From: Nocardioides jishulii
Lineage (GTDB): Bacteria > Actinomycetota > Actinomycetes > Propionibacteriales > Nocardioidaceae
Reading direction: 5' to 3'
Length of the DNA stretch: 64,000 nt
Assembly: GCF_006007965.1 (NCBI RefSeq)
Contig: NZ_CP040748.1
Coordinates: 1,116,001 to 1,180,000 of the forward strand
Shown: in pieces, positions 45,469-56,591 of the stretch
How positions within the stretch are numbered: position 1 is the first letter of the stretch
Layout: each line of letters begins with the position of its first letter
Position numbers and translations under genes: made by a program
The notes under the pieces: generated by a model
Told to the model about the DNA's origin: nothing
Databases searched by the model: none
The model's input: only the letters and a program-made list of their open reading frames with translations

Positions 45469-48400
45469 GTGTACCTGAAGAGCCTGACCCTGAAGGGGTT
45501 CAAGTCCTTCGCCTCCTCGACCACGCTCCAGCTCGAGCCGGGGATCACCTGCATCGTCGGGCCCAACGGCTCCGGCAAGTCCAACGTCGTCGACGCGCTG
45601 GCCTGGGTCATGGGTGAGCAGGGCGCCAAGTCGCTGCGTGGCGGCAAGATGGAGGACGTCATCTTCGCCGGCACGTCCGGCCGTCCGCCGTTGGGGCGCG
45701 CCGAGGTGCAGCTGACCATCGACAACTCCGACGGTGCGCTGCCGATCGACTACTCCGAGGTGACGATCAGCCGCACGATGTTCCGCAACGGCGGTTCGGA
45801 GTACGCGATCAACGGCACCTTCTGCCGACTGCTCGACGTGCAGGACCTGCTCAGCGACTCCGGCATCGGGCGTGAGATGCACGTGATCGTCGGGCAGGGC
45901 CAGCTCGACTCGATCCTGCACGCGACCCCGGAGGACCGTCGCGGGTTCATCGAGGAGGCCGCGGGCGTCCTCAAGCACCGCAAGCGCAAGGAGAAGGCGC
46001 TGCGCAAGCTCGCCTCCACCGAGGGCAACCTGACCCGCCTGGCCGACCTGCTCACCGAGATCCGTCGTCAGCTCAAGCCGCTCGGCCGGCAGGCCGAGGT
46101 GGCCCGCCGCGCCCAGGCCGTGCAGGCCGAGGTGCGTGACGCCCGCGCCCGCGTCGCTGCCGACGACCTGGTCACCGCTCGCAACGTCCTGGAGCAGGAC
46201 CTCGCCGACGAGTCGCTGCTGGTGCAGCGGCGCGCCGAGGTGGAGGCCGAGCTGGCCAAGGCCCGCGAGGTCGAGGCCGGGCTGGAGGCGTCGCTGCGCG
46301 AGGACCTGCCCGCGCTGGCGGCCGCGCAGGAGGCGTGGTTCGCCCTCTCGGGCCTGCGCGAGCGGCTGCGCGGCACCCAGTCGCTGGCGGCCGAGCGGGT
46401 GCGCAACGCCCAGGGCGCCGCCGACGACGTCGTCGACAGCGGGCGTGATCCCGACCGGCTCGAGGCCGACGCGGAGCGTGCCCGCGAGCAGGAGGCGACC
46501 ATCGCCGCCGAGGTCGAGGGGCTGCGTACGGCGCTCGAGGAGGCGGTGACGCACCGACGTACCGCCGAGGACGCCGCGACCGAGGAGGATCGCCGGATCA
46601 CGGCGCTCCAGCGCGCGGCCGCTGACCGGCGCGAAGGGTTGGCCCGCCTGACGGGACAGGTCAACGCACTCAGGAGCCGTGCCGCCGCCGCCGACGAGGA
46701 GCTCGGACGTCTGGCGCAGGCCCGCCAGGACGCGCTGGGTCGCGCCGAACGCGCCGCCGCCCAGTTCACCGCCCTGGAGACCGAGGTCGCCGGACTCGAC
46801 GCCGGCGAGGAAGGTCTGGACGCCGAGCACGAGGCGGCCGTCGAGGCCCTCGACGCCGCGGAGGCCGAGGTGGAGCGCCTGCGCGCCGAGACCGCCCGGG
46901 CCGACAGCGACCGCACCGCGCTGCGCGCTCGCCTGGAGGCGCTCGCCCTCGGGCTGAGCCGCAAGGACGGGACGGGAGCGCTGCTGGCGGCCGGCGAGCA
47001 GGTCGACGGCCTGCTCGGGTCGGTGGCCGCGCTGGTCACCGTGCACGCCGGCTACGAGGCCGCGGTCGCCAGCGCCCTGGGCCAGGCTGCCGATGCCGTG
47101 GTCGTACGCGACGCCGTTGCCGCCGTCGCCGCCATCGGTCACCTGAAGGACGACGACCTCGGTCGCGCCCAGATGCTCCTGGCTGGTGCGGAGGGCGCAG
47201 CCCGCGACTGGCCCGCCCTGCCGGGGGGAGCGGTCTGGGCGATCGACGTCGTCACGGCTCCGAGCGAGCTCGCGGGAGCCCTGTCCCGTGCCCTCGACCA
47301 CGTCGCTGTGGTGCCCGACCTCGAGGCCGCGCGCACCCTGGTCGAGAGCATCCCCGGTGTCGTCGCCGTGACCCGCGACGGTGACCTCCTTGCTCCCCAC
47401 CACGCGTCCGGAGGCTCCTCGTCGCAGCCCAGCCTGCTCGAGGTCCAGGCGGCCCACGACGAGGCGGAGCAGCTGCTGGCCGAGGCGACCGCCCGGGCCG
47501 AGCGGCTCGGCTTCGAGGTCTCGGGCGCCGAGGCCGTCCGGCTGGAGGCGCACAAGCGCGTCGACGTGGCGCTGGCGCAGCTGCACGAGTCCGACGCCAC
47601 GTTGGCGGCGGTCGCCGAGGAGCTGGGCCAGTACGGGTCGGCTGCTCGCAACGCCCGGGCCGAGGCCGAGCGCCTCGAACGGGCGATCACCGCGGCCACC
47701 GAGGCGCGCGAGAAGGACCTCGCCGGCCTGGTGGACCTCGAGACCCGTCTCCAGCAGGCCCAGGAGGCCCCCGACACCGAGCCAGACACCACCGCCCGCG
47801 AGGAGCTGGTCGAGGCCGCCCGCGCGGCGCGTCAGGCGGAGATGGACGCCAGGTTGGCGCTGCGTACGGCGGAGGAGCGGGCCCGGGCCGTGCACGGACG
47901 CGCCGACTCGTTGCTGCGCCAGGCCCGCGCCGAGCGGGATAACCGGGCCAAGGCCCAGGCGCGGCGTCAGCGCCTCGTACGCGAAGGTCGGGCCGCCGAG
48001 GCCGTCGGGGCGGCCGTCGCGGTCGTCCTGCACGCCCTGGAGTCCTCGGTCAACGAGGCGGCCGAGGAGCGGGCCGCCGTGGAACGCTCCCGCCACCAGC
48101 GCGAGGAGCAGCTGATGGCCGTACGTGCCCGGCTGCGCGACCTCACCCGCGACCACGACGAGCTGGTCAACTCCGTGCACCGCGACGAGCTGGCGCGGGC
48201 GCAGCAGCGGATGCGGATCGAGCAGCTCGAGGAGAAGGCCGTCGACGAGCTCGGCCTCGACCCCCAGGTGCTCGTCGACGAGTACGGGCCGCACCTGCCC
48301 GTGCCCTTCTTCGGCGAGGTGGCCGAGGGGGACGAGGCGCCCGAGCCCGTTGCCTTCGTCCGTGAGGAGCAGCTCAAGCGACTCAAGGCCGCCGAACGTG

Positions 48401-49020
48401 CGCTGACCCAGCTCGGGCGGGTCAACCCGCTGGCGCTGGAGGAGTTCACGGCCATGGAGGAGCGGCACAAGTTCCTCACCGAGCAGCTCGACGACCTCAA
48501 GCGCACCCGCAAGGACCTCATGGACATCGTCAAGGAGGTCGACCTCCGGGTCGAGCAGGTCTTCACCGAGGCCTACGCCGACGTGGAGAAGGCGTTCGAC
48601 GCGACCTTCGCGCGACTCTTCCCGGGGGGAGAGGGCCGGTTGGTGCTCACCGACCCCTCCAACATGCTCACCACCGGCGTCGAGGTCGAGGCGCGCCCGC
48701 CGGGCAAGAAGGTGAAGCGGCTCTCGTTGCTGTCGGGCGGTGAGCGCTCGCTGGTCGCCGTCGCCTTCCTGGTCGCCCTCTTCAAGGCGAGGCCCTCGCC
48801 GTTCTACATCCTCGACGAGGTCGAGGCCGCCCTCGACGACACCAACCTCGGTCGCCTCCTGCAGATCTACGAGGAGCTGCGCGAGAGCTCCCAGCTCCTG
48901 GTCATCACGCACCAGAAGCGCACCATGGAGGTCGGCGACGCGCTCTGCGGCGTGACCATGCGGGGCGACGGCGTCTCGGCCGTGATCAGCCAGCGGCTGA
49001 AGGAGCCAGAACCGGCCTAG
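45469..49020 (+). CDS. smc: Chromosome segregation ATPase SMC
   Basis: 1183 residues. MYLKSLTLKGFKSFA at the start, Walker A GPNGSGKSN near residues 33-41, long coiled coils (about 170-500 and 680-1010) either side of a hinge (near 510-640, LLGSVAALVTV), and the C-terminal signature LSGGERSLVAVAFLVALF followed by Walker B FYILDEVEAALDD. SMC with ScpA and ScpB condenses and resolves chromosomes. GTG at 45469 with GAGGAG upstream. It heads a run with ftsY. Confidence 0.97.
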   Translation: MYLKSLTLKGFKSFASSTTLQLEPGITCIVGPNGSGKSNVVDALAWVMGEQGAKSLRGGKMEDVIFAGTSGRPPLGRAEVQLTIDNSDGALPIDYSEVTISRTMFRNGGSEYAINGTFCRLLDVQDLLSDSGIGREMHVIVGQGQLDSILHATPEDRRGFIEEAAGVLKHRKRKEKALRKLASTEGNLTRLADLLTEIRRQLKPLGRQAEVARRAQAVQAEVRDARARVAADDLVTARNVLEQDLADESLLVQRRAEVEAELAKAREVEAGLEASLREDLPALAAAQEAWFALSGLRERLRGTQSLAAERVRNAQGAADDVVDSGRDPDRLEADAERAREQEATIAAEVEGLRTALEEAVTHRRTAEDAATEEDRRITALQRAAADRREGLARLTGQVNALRSRAAAADEELGRLAQARQDALGRAERAAAQFTALETEVAGLDAGEEGLDAEHEAAVEALDAAEAEVERLRAETARADSDRTALRARLEALALGLSRKDGTGALLAAGEQVDGLLGSVAALVTVHAGYEAAVASALGQAADAVVVRDAVAAVAAIGHLKDDDLGRAQMLLAGAEGAARDWPALPGGAVWAIDVVTAPSELAGALSRALDHVAVVPDLEAARTLVESIPGVVAVTRDGDLLAPHHASGGSSSQPSLLEVQAAHDEAEQLLAEATARAERLGFEVSGAEAVRLEAHKRVDVALAQLHESDATLAAVAEELGQYGSAARNARAEAERLERAITAATEAREKDLAGLVDLETRLQQAQEAPDTEPDTTAREELVEAARAARQAEMDARLALRTAEERARAVHGRADSLLRQARAERDNRAKAQARRQRLVREGRAAEAVGAAVAVVLHALESSVNEAAEERAAVERSRHQREEQLMAVRARLRDLTRDHDELVNSVHRDELARAQQRMRIEQLEEKAVDELGLDPQVLVDEYGPHLPVPFFGEVAEGDEAPEPVAFVREEQLKRLKAAERALTQLGRVNPLALEEFTAMEERHKFLTEQLDDLKRTRKDLMDIVKEVDLRVEQVFTEAYADVEKAFDATFARLFPGGEGRLVLTDPSNMLTTGVEVEARPPGKKVKRLSLLSGGERSLVAVAFLVALFKARPSPFYILDEVEAALDDTNLGRLLQIYEELRESSQLLVITHQKRTMEVGDALCGVTMRGDGVSAVISQRLKEPEPA

Positions 49021-49102
49021 TCAGGTGGAGGGTTCCCACCCCTGTGCCACGCTTGTGGTGGACGAGGGCCACGGGGGCCCGACCTCGGCCTGACAGGGAG
49101 TT

Positions 49103-49297
49103 GTGGACGTGCTGGCGGTCCTGCTGATGACGTTGCTGAGCCTGGTCGTGGGCCTCCTCGTGCTCGCCTACGTGGCCTATCCGTACCGAGGCCGCGACGT
49201 CCCCCACGCACGGTGGCTGAGCCGGGTCATGCGTCGGGCCGCCGACCGGGTACCGCCGCTTCCCGACGACGAGGAACCCCTGATCCGCAGACGCTGA
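49103..49297 (+). CDS. Small single-pass membrane protein, function unknown
   Basis: 64 residues: an N-terminal membrane segment (about residues 3-25, LAVLLMTLLSLVVGLLVLAY) followed by a basic, Pro- and acid-containing cytoplasmic tail (RGRDVPHARWLSRVMRR and PPLPDDEEP). GTG start with GGGAG in front. It is between smc and ftsY and in the same direction, 12-80 bp from each, so probably co-transcribed. I do not recognise the family. Confidence 0.65.
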   Translation: MDVLAVLLMTLLSLVVGLLVLAYVAYPYRGRDVPHARWLSRVMRRAADRVPPLPDDEEPLIRRR

Positions 49298-49318
49298 GTC
49301 TCTGGGAGGATGCTCCCC

Positions 49319-50497
49319 ATGGATGCTCTGCCTGGCTGGACCTACGTGCTGATCGCTCTGTCGATCTTGGCTGTGATCGTCGTCGCGGTCGCCATCTCCG
49401 TGTCGCTCCGCGCGGGAGGAGGCAAGTCCGTTCCGCCGTCGGCGCCGACCGACGCCGTCACCCCGCCGCCCCGCACCGACCAGGAGGCGCCAGAGGTCAC
49501 CGCCCCCACCGAGGTGCCCGGCCAGGAGGCCGCGGCGCCGCCGGTGCCGGAGGAGGCGGCTCCCACCCTCGAGCGCCCCGAGGGCACGGCCTCGCGCCTG
49601 GTGCGGCTGCGCCAGCGCCTCTCCCGCTCGCAGGGAGCGCTGGGCAAGGGGCTCCTGGCCCTGCTGTCGCGCGACAAGCTCGACGAGGACACGTGGGAGT
49701 CGATCGAGGACACCCTGCTGACGGCCGACATCGGGGTCGCGCCCACCACCGAGCTGGTCGACAACCTGCGTACGCGCCTGCGCGTCGAGGGCGGAGAAGC
49801 GGGTCACGCGCGCCAGGTCCTGTCCGAGGAGCTCCTCGCCCTCGTCAACCCCGACCTCGACCGTCGCCTGCAGGTCACCGGTGAGGACGGCAAGCCCGGC
49901 GTCGTCCTCGTCGTCGGCGTCAACGGCGTCGGCAAGACCACCACGGTCGGCAAGATCGGACGCATCCTCGTCGCCGAGGACCGTTCCGTCGTCATGGGCG
50001 CGGCCGACACCTTCCGCGCTGCCGCCGCCGAGCAGCTCGGTACCTGGGGCGAGCGTGTCGGCGTCGACGTGGTCCGCGGGCCGGAGGGTACCGACCCTGC
50101 CAGCGTCGCCTTCGAAGCGGTCAAGGAAGGCATCGCGCGCGGCGTCGACACCGTCCTGGTCGACACCGCCGGCCGTCTCCAGAACAAGGCCGGCCTGATG
50201 GACGAGCTCGGCAAGGTCAAGCGCGTCATCGAGAAGCTCGCCCCGGTCACCGAGGTGCTGCTGGTCCTGGACGCCACGACGGGTCAGAACGGCATGATCC
50301 AGGCACGGGTCTTCGCCGAGGCCGTCAACGTGACCGGCATCGTGCTCACCAAGCTCGATGGTTCGGCCAAGGGCGGCATCGTGGTCGCCGTCCAGCGCGA
50401 GCTCGGCGTACCGGTCAAGCTGGTCGGCCTCGGCGAGGGCCCGGACGACCTTGCCCCCTTCGACCCGCAGGCGTTCGTCGACGCCCTGCTGGGCTGA
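49319..50497 (+). CDS. ftsY: Signal recognition particle receptor FtsY
   Basis: 392 residues. An N-terminal membrane segment (about 8-30), a Pro/acid-rich A domain to about 90, then the NG GTPase: [16 protein letters not shown] (G1), [15 protein letters not shown] (G2), [18 protein letters not shown] (G3), [10 protein letters not shown] (G4) and [13 protein letters not shown] at the end. It docks ribosome-SRP complexes at the membrane; its partner ffh is about 8.5 kb downstream. I chose ATG 49319 because GGGAGGA is 8 bp upstream; ATG 49310 overlaps that Shine-Dalgarno. Confidence 0.96.
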   Translation: MDALPGWTYVLIALSILAVIVVAVAISVSLRAGGGKSVPPSAPTDAVTPPPRTDQEAPEVTAPTEVPGQEAAAPPVPEEAAPTLERPEGTASRLVRLRQRLSRSQGALGKGLLALLSRDKLDEDTWESIEDTLLTADIGVAPTTELVDNLRTRLRVEGGEAGHARQVLSEELLALVNPDLDRRLQVTGEDGKPGVVLVVGVNGVGKTTTVGKIGRILVAEDRSVVMGAADTFRAAAAEQLGTWGERVGVDVVRGPEGTDPASVAFEAVKEGIARGVDTVLVDTAGRLQNKAGLMDELGKVKRVIEKLAPVTEVLLVLDATTGQNGMIQARVFAEAVNVTGIVLTKLDGSAKGGIVVAVQRELGVPVKLVGLGEGPDDLAPFDPQAFVDALLG

Positions 50498-50507
50498 GGG
50501 GACCTCG

Positions 50508-53500
50508 GTGGGGAGCGGTCGGGTGACCTCGGTGCGGCGGGTCCTCTCCCGGGTGCGCGCCAAGGGCGGTGCCCTGCGCCGTCAGGCGCCGACGTCGTCC
50601 CCCCGCCCGGTCGGCGCCCGGGTGCGGCTGCTGCTGGAGAGCCCGCTCTTCGACGCCGAGTGGTACGCCCTGCGCACCGGTGCGCAGGGCGACAAGGAGG
50701 CGTTGGTCCGCCACTACCTGGCCACCCCGCGGGAGAAACGTACCTCGCCGCAACCGCTCTTCGACCCGGCGTGGTTCGCCCGCTCGTCCGCGATCGACCT
50801 GAGCGGCAAGGACCCCTTCCTCGTCTACCTGCGACGCAAGCCGTTCGGCAGGCCGACCCACCCCGCCTTCTCCACCGTCCACTACCGCCGCACCGTCCCG
50901 GGCGCCAAGGACCATCCGCACGGCCCGATCGGCCACTACCTGGAGGTGGGTGCGCCCGCCGGCGCTCCCGGCAACCGATGGCTACCGCTGGACGCCGACG
51001 GTCGCAGCCCTGATCTGCGGGCCTGGCTGCTGGAGCGCCACCGCGCCCTGGCCGCCCAGGCCGAGGCGGAGGCGCTGCCCGTCGTGACGCGCCGGGCCCT
51101 CAAGCACGTGCCCGAGGTGGAGGTCGACCTCGCCTCGCGGGTGGCCGACGTCGTGGTGGACGTCGTGCTGACCCCCGGCGGGAGCGCCGAGCACGTGCGT
51201 ACGAGCGTTGCGTCGCTGCGGGCCCAGACCCACGGCGCGTGGCGACTCCTGGTGCTCGACGACGAGACCACCGCCGACGTCCTGGAGGCGATCGACGAGG
51301 TGGCACCGGCGGGTTCGGTGACCCGGGTGGACGTCTCCGGACTCCGCGGGACCACGGTGCTGGAGAAGGCGCTGGCTTCCGGCCAGGGTGCGTACGTCGC
51401 CTTCCTGACCGCCGCCGACACCTGGGCCCCCGACCGGCTGACGCGTCTCCTCGTGGCGGCCGAGCGCGAGCGGGCCGGTGCCGTGGCCGACGTGATGCAG
51501 ATGGTCCGCGAGGACGGGACCTCCTACCTGTCGCGCGCGGGCATCGGCCACGGTGTCCCGACCCGCCGGGCCGGGATCGCCGCCGAGCGCCTGCTGCTGC
51601 GCCGCGCGACCGTGGACGAGGTCGGGCTCGACCGTTCCCTCCTCTCGGCCTGGGAGTTCGCGCTGCTCGCCCGTGTCGCCCAGCTCACCGGCGTGCCGCT
51701 GGTCGAGTCCGTCGGGGTGGTCCGCGACCTGGCCGCGTCCCGCGCCGCCCGGGGCCTGCCAGGTCCCAGACGCCCCGTCTTCAACCAGCGCGAGGTCGCG
51801 GCGTGGGCCGACGTCGTGCTCAACGACCTCCTGGTCGACTGGGAAGCCGAGGGTGAGGTCGCCCGCGAGGCCGACGTCGTCTCGGTGGTGATCCCCACCT
51901 ACGCCGACTGGGAGATGACCACCACTGCCGTCGACCGCCTGGTCGAGCTCGCCCCCGAGACCGGCCACCGCCTGCAGGTGGTCGTCGTCGACAACGGTAC
52001 CGACCCCGACGCCGCGGTGATGCTCGACCTCCTGACGCTGAGGTACGACTGCGTCGAGGTCGACCACCGCGTCACCAACCTCGGCTACGCACTGGGCAAC
52101 AACGTCGCCGTGCCGAGGCTGCGGGGGGAGACCGTGGTCTTCCTCAACAACGACACCGAGGTGCAGCCGGGCTGGCTCGCGCCGCTGGTGGAGGCGCTCG
52201 AGGACGACACCGTCATCGGTGCGCAGCCGCTGCTGCTCTACCCCGACGGAACGATCCAGTGCGCGGGCCTGGCCTTCCCGAGCACCGGCGGGTTGGCGCA
52301 AGGCTTCCTGACCGGCTTCCCGCCCGAGGACGCGGCCGGGATCGAGGAGCTGCCCTTCCGCGCCGTGACGGGCGCGTGCCTGGCGATGCGCACCGCCGAC
52401 GTGGTCGCGCTGCGTGGCTTCGACCCGATCTTCACCAACGGCATGGAGGACGTCGACCTCTGCCTGCGGGCCGCGTCCGTGCGTCCGGGCCGCTTCACCG
52501 TGCGCCCCGACTCGGTCGTGGTGCACCACGAGTCGAAGACGCCCGGCCGTCACCGTCACATCTCGGTGAACCGCCGGGTCTTCCTCGATCGCTGGCGCGG
52601 CCGGCTTCCCCAGGACGACGTCGACCTGTGGACCACGCGCGGCTTCGACGTGCACGGCCACGCGCTCTCGATCCACCAGCGCCTGGACCGCCACCTGGGG
52701 ATGGTCGAGCCCGTGCTGGTGCGCCGTCGTGCGGTCGTCTCCGAGGGGCCGCCGCGGCTGCGCTGGGCGATCAAGAACCCGGCTCCCGCGACCCCCGCGG
52801 GGGACCTGTGGGGCGACACCCACTTCGCGAGCTCGCTGGCCGAGGCCCTGCGCTCGATCGGGCAGGAGGTCGTCGTCGACCGCCGGGACGCCTTCGACCG
52901 CCCGACCGGGCGCCACGACGACGTCAACCTGGTGCTGCGCGGCCTGACGGCCTTCTGGGCCACCGCCGAGAACGTCACCCTCGGGTGGGTCATCTCCCAC
53001 CCCGAGCACCTCTCGGGGGCCGAGGCGGCGACGTACGACCGCGTGCTGGCCGCGTCGGTGCCGTGGGCCGAGCAGCAGACCCGCCGCTGGGGCATCCGGG
53101 TCGACCCGATGCTCCAGGCCACCGACCACCGCCTCTTCCACCCGGACCGGGCCGTGCCCGACACCGGTCACCCGGTCCTCTTCGTGGGCAGCGCGCGCGG
53201 GGTCCACCGGCCGATGGTGCGCGACGCCCTCGAGCAGGGGCTGCCGCTGTCGCTCTACGGCACCGAGTGGGAGAGGCTCGTGCCGCGCCGCGTGCTGAAG
53301 GGCACCTACCTCGCCAACGCCGACCTCGGCGCCGCCTACCGCTCCGCCGGCGTGGTGCTCAACGACCACTGGGAGGACATGCGGCTCGGCGGGTTCCTCT
53401 CCAACCGCCTCTTCGACGCCGTCGCCAGCGGTGCCCGCGTGCTGACCGATGACGTCACCGGCCTCGGCGACCTCTTCGGGCGTTCGGTCCAGGTGGCGCG

Positions 53501-53681
53501 CACGCCCGAGGACCTCGTACGCCTCAGCTCGCTCGCCGATCCCGACCTGGTCTTCGGCGACGACGAGGAGCGCCGGGCGACCGCGGAGCGGATCCGGCGC
53601 GAGCACTCCTTCGAGGCGCGGGCGCGTCGCCTCGTCGAGATCGCCGTCGAGGTCCGGGCCGAGCGCGGCTTCGACCGCTGA
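50508..53681 (+). CDS. Large multidomain glycosyltransferase
   Basis: 1057 residues. Three short modules of the FDxxWY...HYL type occupy residues 48-72, 84-108 and 120-147. A degenerate GT2-like domain lies about 205-420 ([18 protein letters not shown]), a typical GT2 domain about 450-700 ([57 protein letters not shown]), and a GT4/GT1-like domain from about 745 to the end ([31 protein letters not shown]). It probably adds sugars to a cell-surface polysaccharide. GTG 50508 or 50523 may be the start; both have a Shine-Dalgarno. 10 bp after ftsY. Confidence 0.88.
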   Translation: MGSGRVTSVRRVLSRVRAKGGALRRQAPTSSPRPVGARVRLLLESPLFDAEWYALRTGAQGDKEALVRHYLATPREKRTSPQPLFDPAWFARSSAIDLSGKDPFLVYLRRKPFGRPTHPAFSTVHYRRTVPGAKDHPHGPIGHYLEVGAPAGAPGNRWLPLDADGRSPDLRAWLLERHRALAAQAEAEALPVVTRRALKHVPEVEVDLASRVADVVVDVVLTPGGSAEHVRTSVASLRAQTHGAWRLLVLDDETTADVLEAIDEVAPAGSVTRVDVSGLRGTTVLEKALASGQGAYVAFLTAADTWAPDRLTRLLVAAERERAGAVADVMQMVREDGTSYLSRAGIGHGVPTRRAGIAAERLLLRRATVDEVGLDRSLLSAWEFALLARVAQLTGVPLVESVGVVRDLAASRAARGLPGPRRPVFNQREVAAWADVVLNDLLVDWEAEGEVAREADVVSVVIPTYADWEMTTTAVDRLVELAPETGHRLQVVVVDNGTDPDAAVMLDLLTLRYDCVEVDHRVTNLGYALGNNVAVPRLRGETVVFLNNDTEVQPGWLAPLVEALEDDTVIGAQPLLLYPDGTIQCAGLAFPSTGGLAQGFLTGFPPEDAAGIEELPFRAVTGACLAMRTADVVALRGFDPIFTNGMEDVDLCLRAASVRPGRFTVRPDSVVVHHESKTPGRHRHISVNRRVFLDRWRGRLPQDDVDLWTTRGFDVHGHALSIHQRLDRHLGMVEPVLVRRRAVVSEGPPRLRWAIKNPAPATPAGDLWGDTHFASSLAEALRSIGQEVVVDRRDAFDRPTGRHDDVNLVLRGLTAFWATAENVTLGWVISHPEHLSGAEAATYDRVLAASVPWAEQQTRRWGIRVDPMLQATDHRLFHPDRAVPDTGHPVLFVGSARGVHRPMVRDALEQGLPLSLYGTEWERLVPRRVLKGTYLANADLGAAYRSAGVVLNDHWEDMRLGGFLSNRLFDAVASGARVLTDDVTGLGDLFGRSVQVARTPEDLVRLSSLADPDLVFGDDEERRATAERIRREHSFEARARRLVEIAVEVRAERGFDR

Positions 53682-53687
53682 CGGACC

Positions 53688-54578
53688 TCAGCCGAGGCTG
53701 GCCTCGAGCAGGTCCGGCCGCAGGGCACGTGACCGGAGGTCGGTGAGCCGGTCGAGCAGCCGGGTGTCGTGCTCGACCCATCCGCGCGCCGCCCAGTCGT
53801 CGAACTCGGCGGGGGAGGGGCACCGGGCGTCGTAGGTGGCGTGCAGCCTGCCCTCCTTCCACAGCCGGTAGTCGCGCATGCCGTGGTGCTTCGGGCTGGG
53901 TCGCAGGTGGGGCGAGGCCTCGTAGCCGCGCCCCGCGTTGACGACCTTGCGCTCGAACTGCTCCCACGAGCGCCACGGCAGGTGCAGGACCTCCAGCGCC
54001 ACCGACGGGTCCGGCTGGCCGTTGCTCGGCATCGAGGTGAAGTGGTTTCCCTGCTGGACCACGATGTCGCACTCGCCCCGGTGGACCGCGTTGGGCGTGG
54101 GGTGACCGTGCAGCTCGCGCTCGAGGAGCAGGTCCTCGGGGCGGTGGTCGCGCCACACCAGGCGGTCGAAGCCGGCGCCGGACTCGGCGGTCGGGCCGAT
54201 CATGTTGACCACGTCGACGGTGAAGGCGTTGAGGTGCAGGGGAGTGGCCTCCAGTGCCTGGCGGACCGTGAGGGCGGGGTCGCGCGCGAAGACGAACTCG
54301 TCGGCGTCGAGGTTGAGCACCCAGTCGGCGCGGTGCTCGGTGCGCGCGCGCCGGGCCATCCGGGTGACCACCTGGTGCTGCTGCTTGCGGTGCTCGGGGT
54401 CGTGGTGCAGCTCGACGCGGCCGAGGGCTTCGTACGCTGCGAGCACCTCCGTCGTCCCGTCGACCGAGGCGTTGTCGGTGACCACGATCAGGTCGACGCC
54501 CTGGTCGAGGTGGTGCTCCACCATCGCGGCCACGACGTCGACCTCGTCGCGCACCATCAGCGTCCCGATGATTCTCAC
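53688..54578 (-). CDS. Glycosyltransferase family 2-like protein (GT92/DUF4422-like layout)
   Basis: 296 residues. The N-terminal RDEVDVVAAMVEHHLDQGVD and VVTDNASVDGTTEVLAAYE resemble the glycosyltransferase fold that begins with RNE; NLDADEFVF carries the metal-binding DxD. This type (Glyco_tranf_2_4 or GT92-like) is found with capsule and rhamnan clusters. GTG at 54578 with TACCCT 6 bp upstream, so leaderless. It converges on the large glycosyltransferase with 6 bp between them; substrates unknown. Confidence 0.82.
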   Translation of the reverse strand: MRIIGTLMVRDEVDVVAAMVEHHLDQGVDLIVVTDNASVDGTTEVLAAYEALGRVELHHDPEHRKQQHQVVTRMARRARTEHRADWVLNLDADEFVFARDPALTVRQALEATPLHLNAFTVDVVNMIGPTAESGAGFDRLVWRDHRPEDLLLERELHGHPTPNAVHRGECDIVVQQGNHFTSMPSNGQPDPSVALEVLHLPWRSWEQFERKVVNAGRGYEASPHLRPSPKHHGMRDYRLWKEGRLHATYDARCPSPAEFDDWAARGWVEHDTRLLDRLTDLRSRALRPDLLEASLG

Positions 54579-54625
54579 GGGGTGAGGGTAGCGCCCGGGG
54601 CGGACGAGCCGCGGAGCGCGTGAGG

Positions 54626-54652
54626 GTGACCTTCGCTTCACACGGATGTAAC
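54626..54652. promoter_or_regulatory. Candidate GlnR-binding half-sites upstream of amt
   Basis: GTGAC (54626-54630), TTCAC (54637-54641) and GTAAC (54648-54652) occur at an exact 11-bp period, i.e. AC-N9-AC-N9-AC, the GlnR pattern of actinobacterial nitrogen genes (gTnAC-n6-GnAAC). They lie 117 bp before the amt start. Confidence 0.6.
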
Positions 54653-54768
54653 AGACAACGGCAGAGACGTTTCCTGTCTGCAACATGCGGTGCGGCGCAG
54701 CGAAATCTCGTGGCACGAGTCTTCTTCCATCAGCCCCGAACCACCACCCGAGAATCACTGGAGGTCCC

Positions 54769-56462
<1,694 letters not shown>

Positions 56463-56476
56463 GCCTCCCCGGCCCC

Positions 56477-56561
56477 GCCCGTCCCTCGGACGGGCACCAG
56501 CACCGCAGATGAGCACGACACCTGAGCAGGCCCACCCCGCACCTCGTCCGGGGTGGGCCTG
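56477..56561 (+). terminator. Two hairpins between glnB and glnD
   Basis: An 8-bp stem with 3-base loop (56477-56484 with 56488-56495) and a 13-bp perfect stem (56527-56539 with 56549-56561), both in the 129-bp glnB-glnD gap. The second is 30 bp before the glnD ATG. Confidence 0.7.
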
Positions 56562-56591
56562 TCTCGTCCTCCATCCACCCAGGGAGCCTTC

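Noticed and set aside
44839..48912. 1357-codon open frame on the minus strand opposite smc
   Set aside because: It is the antisense of a clear smc gene; long antisense frames are common in high-GC DNA and the product is of low complexity.
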